The notes below the pieces were generated by a model. It was given only the letters and a program-made list of their open reading frames with translations. It was not told where the DNA came from and made no database searches. A DNA stretch of 24,606 nt. Source: Pseudomonadota bacterium (GTDB taxonomy: Bacteria; Pseudomonadota; Alphaproteobacteria; Rhizobiales; Xanthobacteraceae). The DNA is taken from positions 1 through 24,606 of the forward strand of contig JAEWIX010000021.1 in the NCBI GenBank assembly GCA_023386885.1, written 5' to 3'. Below are positions 1 to 6,390 of this stretch, in pieces. How positions within the stretch are numbered: position 1 is the stretch's first letter; each line of letters opens with the position of its first letter. Made by a program: the position numbers and the translations under genes.

Positions 1-7
1 CGGCATA

Positions 8-388
8 TTAATCCCCGGCGGCGTAGTCGCGGCCCGCGCGGGCCGCATCGCCGTTCGCGGCGCGGTAGGCGCCCGCGAGATAGCGCACGGCGTAAGTCAG
101 GTTGGTGTTGGGATCGTGCAATCCGGCGGCGGTGCCGGTGTAGCCGAGGCCGCGCGCGGTCGCGAGCTTGATCTGCATCAGGCCGATGGTGCCGCCGCGC
201 CCGACCAGATGCGGCTGATAGCGGCTCTCGCGCACAATCACGCGATGCACCAGGGCTTCCGGAATGCCATTGGCCCGCGCGTGTTCCGCCACCATCGCCT
301 CGTAATTGGCGCGCTGCGCCCATGCGCTGCCGCCGAACGATATGGAACAACCGATGGCAAGCGCAGCGCACAGCACGGCAGGTTTCAT
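8..388 (-). CDS. Secreted lytic transglycosylase (SLT domain), possibly C-terminally shortened
   Basis: Predicted exported enzyme that cleaves the MurNAc-GlcNAc bond of peptidoglycan. With the ATG at 388 the product is 126 residues and begins with a signal peptide (MKPAVLCAALAIG..., probable cleavage after SAWA). A short SLT fold follows: the catalytic glutamate is E54 in the RESRYQP motif, then GLMQI and the NLTYAVRYLAGAY helix. A GTG 30 bases upstream also opens the frame, but it would place charged residues ahead of the signal peptide, so I prefer 388. No strong ribosome binding site is visible at either start. The frame stops with TAA directly after YAAGD, where relatives generally continue with a Tyr-rich, Lys/Arg-containing tail. 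The stop lies 8 bases from the window edge, so I cannot tell a natural end from a nonsense change. The family call is secure; the exact substrate is not. Confidence 0.8.
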   Translation of the reverse strand: MKPAVLCAALAIGCSISFGGSAWAQRANYEAMVAEHARANGIPEALVHRVIVRESRYQPHLVGRGGTIGLMQIKLATARGLGYTGTAAGLHDPNTNLTYAVRYLAGAYRAANGDAARAGRDYAAGD

Positions 389-500
389 GGCGTGTCCAAA
401 TGATGTTTCAGCCGCCACAACGGGCGCTGGCGAAATTATGGTGCGATCGGTTCCTTATGCGCTGCGAACTGTGGCATTGGCAGGGCAACGTGCATAGGGC

Positions 501-525
501 GGAACTTGCGCGCACGCGGGGCGTT
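501..525 (+). promoter_or_regulatory. Candidate EcfG (general stress sigma factor) promoter of the first PRC-barrel gene
   Basis: GGAAC at 501-505, a spacer of exactly 16 bases, and CGTT at 522-525 match the EcfG consensus of alphaproteobacteria (GGAAC, 16-17 bases, CGTT). Transcription would start near 532, about 30 bases before the ATG at 564. The motif is seen directly; EcfG control is inferred. Confidence 0.6.
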
Positions 526-563
526 GGTCCGGAGATTTCATCAGGCTCATCAGGGAGGCAGCC

Positions 564-944
564 ATGACCCTCGATCAGGTGATGAAGAAACCTCATAGTT
601 TGATTGCCAGCGACCGCGTCGAGGGCACCGCTGTGCGGCGCCCGAACGGCGAGAAGATCGGTCATATCGAACGGCTGATGATCGACAAGATCAGCGGCAA
701 AGTGTCCTACGCCATTCTCAGCTTCGGCGGCTTTCTCGGTCTTGGTGCCAATCTGCTGCCGCTGCCGTGGGCGCGTCTGACCTACAGCCGCGAGCATGAA
801 GCCTATCAGCTCGATATTTCCGACGACGAACTCAAGAAGGCGCCGTCGTTCCTGGCCGACAAGGATTTCGACTGGGGCGACCGTACGCAGGAAGAAGACC
901 TGCACCGCTACTACAGCGTGCCGCCGTACTGGGGCAGCTTCTGA
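564..944 (+). CDS. PRC-barrel domain protein, cytoplasmic
   Basis: A 126-residue protein with one PRC-barrel domain at about residues 14-100. It runs from IASDRVEGTAVRRPNGEKIG through the IDKISGKVSYAILSFGGFLGLG segment to a LPLPWARL strand, which is the usual PRC layout. There is no signal peptide or membrane segment. PRC barrels occur in photosynthetic reaction centre H subunits, in RimM, and in many small stress-associated proteins of rhizobia; the last group fits best. The biochemical role is unknown. The start is supported by AGGGAGG about 5 bases upstream of the ATG. A candidate EcfG promoter lies upstream and a perfect hairpin begins at the stop codon, so it is probably transcribed alone. 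A second, exported PRC-barrel gene follows 235 bases downstream. Confidence 0.85.
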   Translation: MTLDQVMKKPHSLIASDRVEGTAVRRPNGEKIGHIERLMIDKISGKVSYAILSFGGFLGLGANLLPLPWARLTYSREHEAYQLDISDDELKKAPSFLADKDFDWGDRTQEEDLHRYYSVPPYWGSF

Positions 945-962
945 CGCGACGATGTCGCGTCA
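942..962 (+). terminator. Perfect hairpin at the stop codon of the first PRC-barrel gene
   Basis: Two perfectly complementary 9-base arms (942-950 TGACGCGAC and 954-962 GTCGCGTCA) flank a 3-base GAT loop. The left arm includes the TGA stop. No T-run follows, so it may act as a weak or Rho-assisted terminator or as a 3' end stabiliser. Confidence 0.5.
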
Positions 963-1120
963 CGCGGCGGGATACTAAAATGCAAACGCGCTGAACGAAC
1001 GCGACCGGACGTGTTGCGCTTTTCGCCGATATGCAACGTCGAATTTGGTTCCGACGTTTTCGCTTCCGAATTCGCAACTCAGTCCTTCTTGTATTGCAGC
1101 GGCGTCGCGTCCTGCGTGCA

Positions 1121-1145
1121 GGAACATCCGCCGCGCTGGCGTGTT
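1121..1145 (+). promoter_or_regulatory. Candidate EcfG promoter of the second PRC-barrel gene
   Basis: GGAAC at 1121-1125, a 16-base spacer, and TGTT at 1142-1145 differ from the EcfG consensus only at the first -10 base. Predicted initiation near 1152 would leave a leader of about 28 bases before the ATG at 1180. The rest of the 945-1179 gap shows no coding potential that I trust. Confidence 0.45.
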
Positions 1146-1179
1146 CACTCCGCAGAGTTTCGCAGAAGGGAGAGCAAAC

Positions 1180-1719
1180 ATGATCGCGAAGTCCATGATG
1201 ACTGTATTGGTTGGATCGACGATGCTGGCGACCGCAGCGCTGGCGCAATCACCAACGAGCCCGAGCACCACAACGACGCCGCCGGCCGCGACGACAACGG
1301 CTCCGGCTGCCGATACGACGTCGCATCAGGGTCAGTGGCGCGCCTCGAAGGTTGTCGGTCTGAAGATTTATAACGACAGCAATGAGAGCCTCGGCTCGGT
1401 GAACGATCTGTTGTTCGACAAGGAAGGCAAGATCGCCGCGGCGGTGATCGGCGTCGGCGGCTTCCTCGGCATGGGTGAGCATTATGTCGCGGTGCCGTTC
1501 GACAAGATCAAATGGGTCGATACGCCGGTGCCTTCGGCGACAGCGAGCACTGGAAGCGGCTCTACCGGGATGACCGGCCGTCCGGCCTCGACCACGACCA
1601 CCGGCGCGGCCACCACGACGCCGGCCGCGAAGTCCAATCCGTGGTATCCAGACCACGGCGTGTTCAGTGCGACGAAGGATCAACTGAAGGCGATGCCGGA
1701 GTTCAAGTATTCGACGTAA
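1180..1719 (+). CDS. Exported PRC-barrel domain protein with Thr/Ala-rich linkers
   Basis: A 179-residue protein. An N-terminal signal peptide (MIAKSMMTVLVGSTMLATAALAQ) is followed by a low-complexity Ser/Thr/Pro/Ala segment to about residue 48. A PRC-barrel domain comes next (SKVVGLKIYNDSNESLGSVNDL, then IAAAVIGVGGFLGMGEHYVAVPFDKIKW), then a second Thr/Ala/Gly-rich linker, and a short conserved-looking tail ending in a Lys/Leu/Met/Pro segment. The ATG at 1180 is chosen over an in-frame start at 1045 because the signal peptide begins there and AGAAGGGAG precedes it. Export suggests a periplasmic or envelope role; the function is unknown. The candidate EcfG promoter at 1121 would place it in the general stress regulon with its neighbour. 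A GC-rich hairpin lies downstream. Confidence 0.85.
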   Translation: MIAKSMMTVLVGSTMLATAALAQSPTSPSTTTTPPAATTTAPAADTTSHQGQWRASKVVGLKIYNDSNESLGSVNDLLFDKEGKIAAAVIGVGGFLGMGEHYVAVPFDKIKWVDTPVPSATASTGSGSTGMTGRPASTTTTGAATTTPAAKSNPWYPDHGVFSATKDQLKAMPEFKYST

Positions 1720-1751
1720 GCGGTTCGCTGAATCTGAATCGTGCATGAAAG

Positions 1752-1780
1752 AGGGCCGGGCGACAGTATCGTCCGGCCCT
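1752..1780 (+). terminator. Terminator hairpin after the exported PRC-barrel gene
   Basis: AGGGCCGG (1752-1759) pairs with CCGGCCCT (1773-1780). The stem extends inward by a G-T pair and CGA/TCG around a short loop. It lies 32 bases past the stop at 1719, between convergent genes, so it could serve both strands. Only a short T pair follows. Confidence 0.55.
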
Positions 1781-1803
1781 TCGTCGATTCCGCTCAAGGA
1801 TAA

Positions 1804-1847
1804 GCGACGGGTTTGATTCAACGCAGTTCGATCAAACCCTGCGTCGC
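1804..1847 (-). terminator. Long hairpin directly after the substrate-binding protein gene
   Basis: Read on the minus strand, the structure starts 2 bases past the stop codon (1850-1852). A 9-bp stem joins 1809-1817 (GGGTTTGAT) to 1831-1839 (ATCAAACCC), and a 5-bp GCGAC/GTCGC stem extends it across a 3-base bulge. There is no clear T-run. ACGCAG (1820-1825) and CTGCGT (1839-1844) could form a competing hairpin. Confidence 0.5.
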
Positions 1848-1849
1848 GC

Positions 1850-3061
1850 TTACTTCTTGATGTACGGGCAGCCGCCCTCGCTCATCGGGCGGAAGGCCTG
1901 GTCGCCCGGCACCGTGGCGAGCAGCTTGTAGAGGTCCCATTCGCCCTTGGATTCGGAAGGCTTCTTCACTTCAAACAGATACATGTCATGCACCATGCGG
2001 CCGTCCTCGCGGATATGGCCATTCTTGGCGAAGAAGTCGTTGATCGGCGTAGCCTTCATCTTTGCCATCACCTTGGCGGTGTCATCGGTGCCGGTGGCGT
2101 CGATGGCCTTCAGATAGTGCATCGTCGCCGAATAGAGCCCGGCCTGAATCATCGTCGGCATGTGACCGACCTTCTCCAGGAAGCGCTTGGAGAAGGCGCG
2201 TGTCTCATCGTTCATGTCCCAATAGAATCCGTCGGTGAGGATCAGACCCTGTTCCTGCTGGAGGCCGAGACTGTGCGTATCGGTGATCTCCTGCAGCAGC
2301 GCGATCAGCTTCTGGCCGCCCTGGGTGATACCGAATTCGGCCGCCTGCTTCTGCGCGTTGGTGGAGTCGCCGCCGGCGTTGGCGAGCGCGATCACCTTTG
2401 CTTTCGAGGCCTGGGCTTGCAGCAGGAACGACGAGAAGTCGGATGTGTTCAGCGGATGGCGTACCGCACCGAGCACCTTGCCGCCGGCGGCTTTGACGAT
2501 GTTGGTGGCATCGCGCTCCAACGCGTGGCCGAACGCGTAGTCGGCGGTGAGGAAGAACCAGGTGTCCTCGCCGCGCTTGACCATCGCCTTGCCGGCGACG
2601 CTCGACAGCGCATAGGTGTCGTAGGTGTAGTGGACGAAGATCGGCGAACACGCCTTGCCGGTGAGATCCGAACTGCCGCCGCCGGAATTGATGAAGATCT
2701 TGTTCTTCTCGGTGAGCAGTGTGGAGACCGCCAGCGCCACCGACGAGGTCGGGACGTCGAACACCGCATCGAGCTTGTCGTTGTCGACCCAGTTGCGGAC
2801 GATATTGACGCCGACGTCGGGCTTGTTCTGGTGATCGCCGGACAGCACGACGATGGGCTTGCCCTTCACCTTGCCGCCGAAATCGGCAACGGCCATTTGC
2901 GTTGCGATCAGCGAGCCTTTGCCGGTGGCGTCGGAATACAGGCTCGACATGTCGGTCAAGACCCCGATCTTGACCACGTCGTCTGAAATCTGGGCTTGCG
3001 CCGCGCCCCCGGAAAGGGCGATGGCGAGGCCGGCCATGAGGGTGGCGGCGGTTTTCTTCAT
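1850..3061 (-). CDS. ABC transporter periplasmic substrate-binding protein (branched-chain amino acid type)
   Basis: A 403-residue type I periplasmic binding protein (Peripla_BP_6 / LivK-like), normally the ligand receptor of a HAAT-family ABC importer. A signal peptide ends at AQA|Q (residue 23). The first lobe starts VVKIGVLTDMSSLYSDATGKGS and contains the SGGGSSDLTG ligand-loop region. C138 and C398 could form a disulfide that ties the C-terminus down. The start is clear: AAGGAG lies about 8 bases upstream of the ATG at 3061. No permease or ATPase gene lies nearby, so it is an orphan receptor; such proteins are highly expanded in this bacterial group. The ligand may be an amino acid, amide or aromatic acid and cannot be read from the sequence. 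A DUF4403 gene lies upstream on the same strand. Confidence 0.9.
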   Translation of the reverse strand: MKKTAATLMAGLAIALSGGAAQAQISDDVVKIGVLTDMSSLYSDATGKGSLIATQMAVADFGGKVKGKPIVVLSGDHQNKPDVGVNIVRNWVDNDKLDAVFDVPTSSVALAVSTLLTEKNKIFINSGGGSSDLTGKACSPIFVHYTYDTYALSSVAGKAMVKRGEDTWFFLTADYAFGHALERDATNIVKAAGGKVLGAVRHPLNTSDFSSFLLQAQASKAKVIALANAGGDSTNAQKQAAEFGITQGGQKLIALLQEITDTHSLGLQQEQGLILTDGFYWDMNDETRAFSKRFLEKVGHMPTMIQAGLYSATMHYLKAIDATGTDDTAKVMAKMKATPINDFFAKNGHIREDGRMVHDMYLFEVKKPSESKGEWDLYKLLATVPGDQAFRPMSEGGCPYIKK

Positions 3062-3091
3062 CAGGACTATCTCCTTGGATTGTTCTTATTG

Positions 3092-3120
3092 CGGGTGGTC
3101 GCGACGGTTCACGCCACCCG
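3092..3120 (-). other. Hairpin in the leader of the substrate-binding protein gene
   Basis: CGGGTGG (3092-3098) and CCACCCG (3114-3120) form a 7-bp stem around a 15-base loop, 31 bases upstream of the start codon. It may terminate the upstream DUF4403 transcript or be a leader structure; no T-run is present. Confidence 0.3.
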
Positions 3121-3192
3121 GTTGCGGTTGTGCCAAGAACGCACCCCCGCCGCAAGACAGATTGTCGCACCCTGCCGGAAAGAAAACGCGCG

Positions 3193-4743
3193 TCAGAAGG
3201 CGGGCAGCGTCGTTACCGTGACTTTCACCGCGCCGCTGGCCTCGGCAATGACGCGCAACTTGGTGGAATCGAACGCGATTCCGGCAAGGCGGAGATTGTC
3301 GATCGCGGCCTCCACGCGCACGCCGTCTTCCTTCTTTTGCAACCCGGCGACGACGGCGCCGATCTGCTGCCGCGCGTCGGCGGCGAGCGGCTTGAGATCG
3401 ATGACGGCTTTCTCCGCCACCGCCTTTTCCAGGTAAGGGATCGCGGCGCGTGTGGCTGCCCCGAACAGGCCGTAGGCCGCATCGGATTCGACCGCGAGCT
3501 TGATGTCGGTCAGCCGCACCGTCTGTTGTTTCGCATCAAGGGCCGGTTTGCCCCAAATATTCACGGTGGCGTCGGCGCCGAGCCCGAACCAACTTCGCTT
3601 CTCCTTGGCGTCCACCACCAGCGAGATCAGCAGGCGATCACCTGCCGCGGCGACGGTGGCGCGCTTGACGGTCACCGCGACGGCGCTGTCCTTGTCTTCC
3701 GGAAATGTCTTGCCGGCGAACTGCGCCGCCAGGATCTTGTTGATGTCGGTGAACGGCAGATCCACCGGCACGCCGATATCGACGCGGCCGGGGCGCGGCG
3801 CGATCAGCTCCAGCGTGGCGGGGAAGGGGCATTGCGGCTTGGTTTCCGCGGAGGTGATCCGGGTTTCCGCATTGACCCCGAGCATCAGCGTGACGTTGCT
3901 GGCATCGATCTTCGGCTGCACCGCGATGGCCTTGGTCGGCTTCAACTCGAGCCACAACTGCGGTTGTGCTGCCGCGGTGCCATGAAGCGGAATTGAGCGG
4001 CACATCTTGGCCCACTCCCGCCGCGCGTTCTGTTCGAGCATGGGATCGTTGCGGATGCGCTGCTGCAATGTCGCAAGCTGCTCGTTCACGGCCTGATCGA
4101 TGGCCGGCTTGGTTTGCGCCGGGACGCTGACGCGGACGCCGGCGATTGAGAGATTGGTGTCGCCGAGATCGACCTGCGCCGCGAGGTTCGGCTCGATACG
4201 CCAGTTCGCCGTCAGCGCCGGCTGCGACGTCATGCCGACATTGCCGCGAATCTCGGCGTCGGCCTTGAACGACTTGATGTTGATCGCGCCGATTTGCTTG
4301 GCGACGTTGCCGCCCAGCAGCGAGCCGAGCGCATCGTTTAGCGCGCCCCGTGCATTGGCGGACAGCGATCCCGTCACATTGAGCTTGCCGGTGAGCGGCG
4401 TTGCCAGCGCCAGCGCGGCTTGCGCGCCGCTGGCGGTGATCGTGCCGCGCGCCGCGGTCCAGTTGATGTCGGCGTCCTGCAACAGTTGCGGCACCGGATT
4501 CGCCGCCTTGCCGGCGAAGTTGCGCGGGGCGGCGCGTTCGGCGGCATCGCCGATGGCTTTCAGCGGAATCTGGATCGGCACCAGCAGCGTCGAATTGCGG
4601 GTTGCCTCCGGCAGTGGCGGCAGTTTCGCGAGCACCGGCGCAGGTGGCGATTGGCTCGGCGCGAGCCAGTCCATTACTTTCAGACTGACGGCGAATGCGA
4701 CCGCAACCACCGCAACGGCGATCACGATGGGTTTGAGACGCAT
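3193..4743 (-). CDS. DUF4403 family protein, membrane-anchored
   Basis: A 516-residue protein of unknown function. Residues 1-26 form an N-terminal membrane anchor (RLKPIVIAVAVVAVAFAVSLKVMDWL). The rest is a long periplasmic domain rich in alternating beta-type segments. It opens with STLLVPIQIPLKAIGDAAERAAP, the hallmark opening of DUF4403 proteins, and ends in short repeats of similar strands. The ATG at 4743 is preferred to an in-frame GTG at 4761 because it starts the anchor. DUF4403 resembles lipid-binding tubular domains, but I would not assign a function on that. The gene lies between the 27-residue membrane peptide (125 bases upstream, same strand) and the orphan substrate-binding protein, so read-through from the candidate EcfG promoter at 4998-5022 is possible. 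Confidence 0.75.
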   Translation of the reverse strand: MRLKPIVIAVAVVAVAFAVSLKVMDWLAPSQSPPAPVLAKLPPLPEATRNSTLLVPIQIPLKAIGDAAERAAPRNFAGKAANPVPQLLQDADINWTAARGTITASGAQAALALATPLTGKLNVTGSLSANARGALNDALGSLLGGNVAKQIGAINIKSFKADAEIRGNVGMTSQPALTANWRIEPNLAAQVDLGDTNLSIAGVRVSVPAQTKPAIDQAVNEQLATLQQRIRNDPMLEQNARREWAKMCRSIPLHGTAAAQPQLWLELKPTKAIAVQPKIDASNVTLMLGVNAETRITSAETKPQCPFPATLELIAPRPGRVDIGVPVDLPFTDINKILAAQFAGKTFPEDKDSAVAVTVKRATVAAAGDRLLISLVVDAKEKRSWFGLGADATVNIWGKPALDAKQQTVRLTDIKLAVESDAAYGLFGAATRAAIPYLEKAVAEKAVIDLKPLAADARQQIGAVVAGLQKKEDGVRVEAAIDNLRLAGIAFDSTKLRVIAEASGAVKVTVTTLPAF

Positions 4744-4868
4744 CGGCTTTCGATCCCCCACGACGTTTGCCTATCGTCGTCAATGGGACGTCAGTGCGGC
4801 ATCGTCAAGGCCGCGCCCTGCAGGCTATTGGCTCAAATCCGCGCCACGCGTCGCGCAGCAGCCCGGAT

Positions 4869-4952
4869 TTACAGCAGTCCGAGCACGATGGCGCCGACGA
4901 AGGCCAGCGAAAGATATGCGGTGAAGGTGGTGAGTCTGCCGAAGGTCGTCAT
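4869..4952 (-). CDS. 27-residue single-pass membrane peptide
   Basis: A very small reading frame, ATG at 4952 to TAA at 4869. It encodes a short polar N-terminus (MTTFGRLTTF) and a hydrophobic helix (TAYLSLAFVGAIVLGLL) that runs to the C-terminus. GGGGAG sits about 8 bases upstream of the ATG, an acceptable ribosome binding site. The frame is open upstream to 5084, but that extension is Cys/His/Arg-rich and looks non-coding. A candidate EcfG promoter on the same strand would start transcription about 38 bases ahead of the ATG, which supports the short version. I do not recognise a family. Stress-induced small membrane peptides of this build are known in bacteria, but a role here is inference. 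Confidence 0.5.
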   Translation of the reverse strand: MTTFGRLTTFTAYLSLAFVGAIVLGLL

Positions 4953-4997
4953 GGCCCATCTCCCCATTTCGAGCGCGCTCATCCAGACCTCGACCTT

Positions 4998-5022
4998 AAC
5001 CGGGAAAGGCGTCGTCCGTTCC
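4998..5022 (-). promoter_or_regulatory. Candidate EcfG promoter of the 27-residue membrane peptide
   Basis: On the minus strand GGAAC (5022-5018), a 16-base spacer and GGTT (5001-4998) match the EcfG pattern with one deviation at the first -10 base. Initiation would fall near 4990, about 38 bases upstream of the peptide's ATG. It is the third such motif in the first 5 kb. Confidence 0.45.
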
Positions 5023-5126
5023 CGGCAATGTGGATCGGAGTGCCCGCAAACGCTCTCCGCATGGTTAAAACTTCCTGAAATCAATGCGTTGAAGAGTCTT
5101 TAAATAAATTCGACCAACGTGCGCGG

Positions 5127-6386
5127 ATGAAGCGCCGAATTATCCTTTCCCTTATGGGCTGTGCCGCACTCGCCTCGCTGGCGGGATGTGGGCGCGGTTT
5201 CTTTCAGGTCGAGCAGCGCGCGCCGTGGCGTGCCGAGGCCGAAGCCGCGTGCCTGAAGTCCGGCACTGTCAAGGAATCCGCCGAACTCGTGCGGATCAAC
5301 CCGATTTCAGGGCCCGGCGTGTGTGGCGCCGAGTTCCCGTTGAAGGTGGCGGCGCTGGGTGACGCTGCGACCTCGCTGGGATTTGCCGACGACATGCGGC
5401 CGCCGGCTGCCATTGGCCGCAGCAACCAGCCGCGCTGGCCCGGCTCGCAGCCGAGCTATGCGGCTGCGCCACCGGCGCGAACGGCCGCGGTGCGAAGCGA
5501 CGACGGCGCGCGTGGGCCGGTGTCGCTGAATGCGCCCGGAGTCGCACCGGCCGACGACGAGATTGCGTTGCCGGCGGAAAGCGGCGCGGGGCAGGCGGCC
5601 CATACGCCGCCCGGCTGGCAGACCGGACCGCAGCCTTACTCACAACGCGGTTATGAATCGCAACGCGGCTACGCCACCTCGAACGCGGCGCCGCAAGATT
5701 ATTCGTCAACTGATGCCGCACCGCGTTATTCGCGCGGGTCCGCGATGCCGAACGAAACCGCGCGCGAGGCGCCCTTGCCGGCGCTCGGGCCCGCGCGTGC
5801 GCCGCAGGTGTCGGCATTCGGCCCGGTCACGTTGAAGCCGACTGCGACGTTGGCATGCCCCATCGTGTCCGCGCTCGATCGGTGGCTCAGCGAAAATATC
5901 CAGCCGGCGGCGATCCGCTGGTTCGGCGCGCGCGTCGTCGAGATCAAGCAGATTTCCGCCTATTCGTGCCGTGGCATGAACGGCAATCCGCGCGCGCATA
6001 TTTCTGAACATGCTTTCGGCAACGCGCTGGACATTGCCGGATTCACACTCGCCGACGGCCGCTACATTTCGGTTCAGAAGGGCTGGAAGGGGCTGCCGGA
6101 GGAGCAGGGATTCCTGCGCGACGTGCAGGGCACGGCATGTCAGCACTTCACCACGGTGCTGGCGCCCGGCGCCAACGTCTATCACTACAATCACATTCAT
6201 GTCGATCTGATGCGGCGTTCCAGTCGTCGCGTGGTCTGCAAACCTGCGGCGGTGTCGGGCGAGGAGATCGCGGCGCGCGCCGGTCGTGGCGGCAACTTTG
6301 CCTATCGGGAGCCGGCCTACACCAGTTCGATCGGTCGTCGTAGTACGCATAGCTCTGCGCCGAACCACGATGAGGACGACGAATAA
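5127..6386 (+). CDS. Extensin-like C-terminal domain lipoprotein, putative zinc peptidoglycan peptidase
   Basis: A 419-residue predicted lipoprotein: signal peptide with lipobox LAGC, modified cysteine C21. A conserved N-terminal part reaches about residue 95. A long Ala/Pro/Arg/Gln-rich linker follows to about 235 and includes near-repeats (QRGYESQRGY). The Extensin_C domain then spans about 244-375. This domain carries S293-x-H295-x-x-G298-x-A300-x-D302 and H356-x-H358-x-D360, the zinc-binding pattern of LAS metallopeptidases such as M15 D-Ala-D-Ala carboxypeptidases. I infer an envelope peptidoglycan hydrolase; the plant-derived name 'extensin' is misleading. Cysteines in the domain may form disulfides. 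The start is set by the signal peptide; no strong Shine-Dalgarno is seen. Its 3' end lies 4 bases from that of the convergent transporter gene. Confidence 0.85.
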   Translation: MKRRIILSLMGCAALASLAGCGRGFFQVEQRAPWRAEAEAACLKSGTVKESAELVRINPISGPGVCGAEFPLKVAALGDAATSLGFADDMRPPAAIGRSNQPRWPGSQPSYAAAPPARTAAVRSDDGARGPVSLNAPGVAPADDEIALPAESGAGQAAHTPPGWQTGPQPYSQRGYESQRGYATSNAAPQDYSSTDAAPRYSRGSAMPNETAREAPLPALGPARAPQVSAFGPVTLKPTATLACPIVSALDRWLSENIQPAAIRWFGARVVEIKQISAYSCRGMNGNPRAHISEHAFGNALDIAGFTLADGRYISVQKGWKGLPEEQGFLRDVQGTACQHFTTVLAPGANVYHYNHIHVDLMRRSSRRVVCKPAAVSGEEIAARAGRGGNFAYREPAYTSSIGRRSTHSSAPNHDEDDE

Positions 6387-6390
6387 TTCG

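Noticed and set aside
430..454. A minus-strand GGAAC upstream of the lytic transglycosylase, possibly a fourth EcfG promoter
   Set aside because: At spacings of 16 and 17 bases the -10 reads TCGC or CGCC, not CGTT-like.
1045..1179. An upstream in-frame start extending the exported PRC-barrel protein
   Set aside because: It would bury the signal peptide and overlap the candidate promoter; the ATG at 1180 has a ribosome binding site.
1988..2986. A 332-codon plus-strand open frame opposite the substrate-binding protein
   Set aside because: It is the antisense shadow of a well-supported gene; the His/Arg/Gly-rich product looks like GC-rich third-position bias.
3100..3160. TGGCAC on the minus strand upstream of the substrate-binding protein gene, resembling a sigma-54 -24 element
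   Set aside because: The required TTGC-type -12 element is not present at the correct distance.
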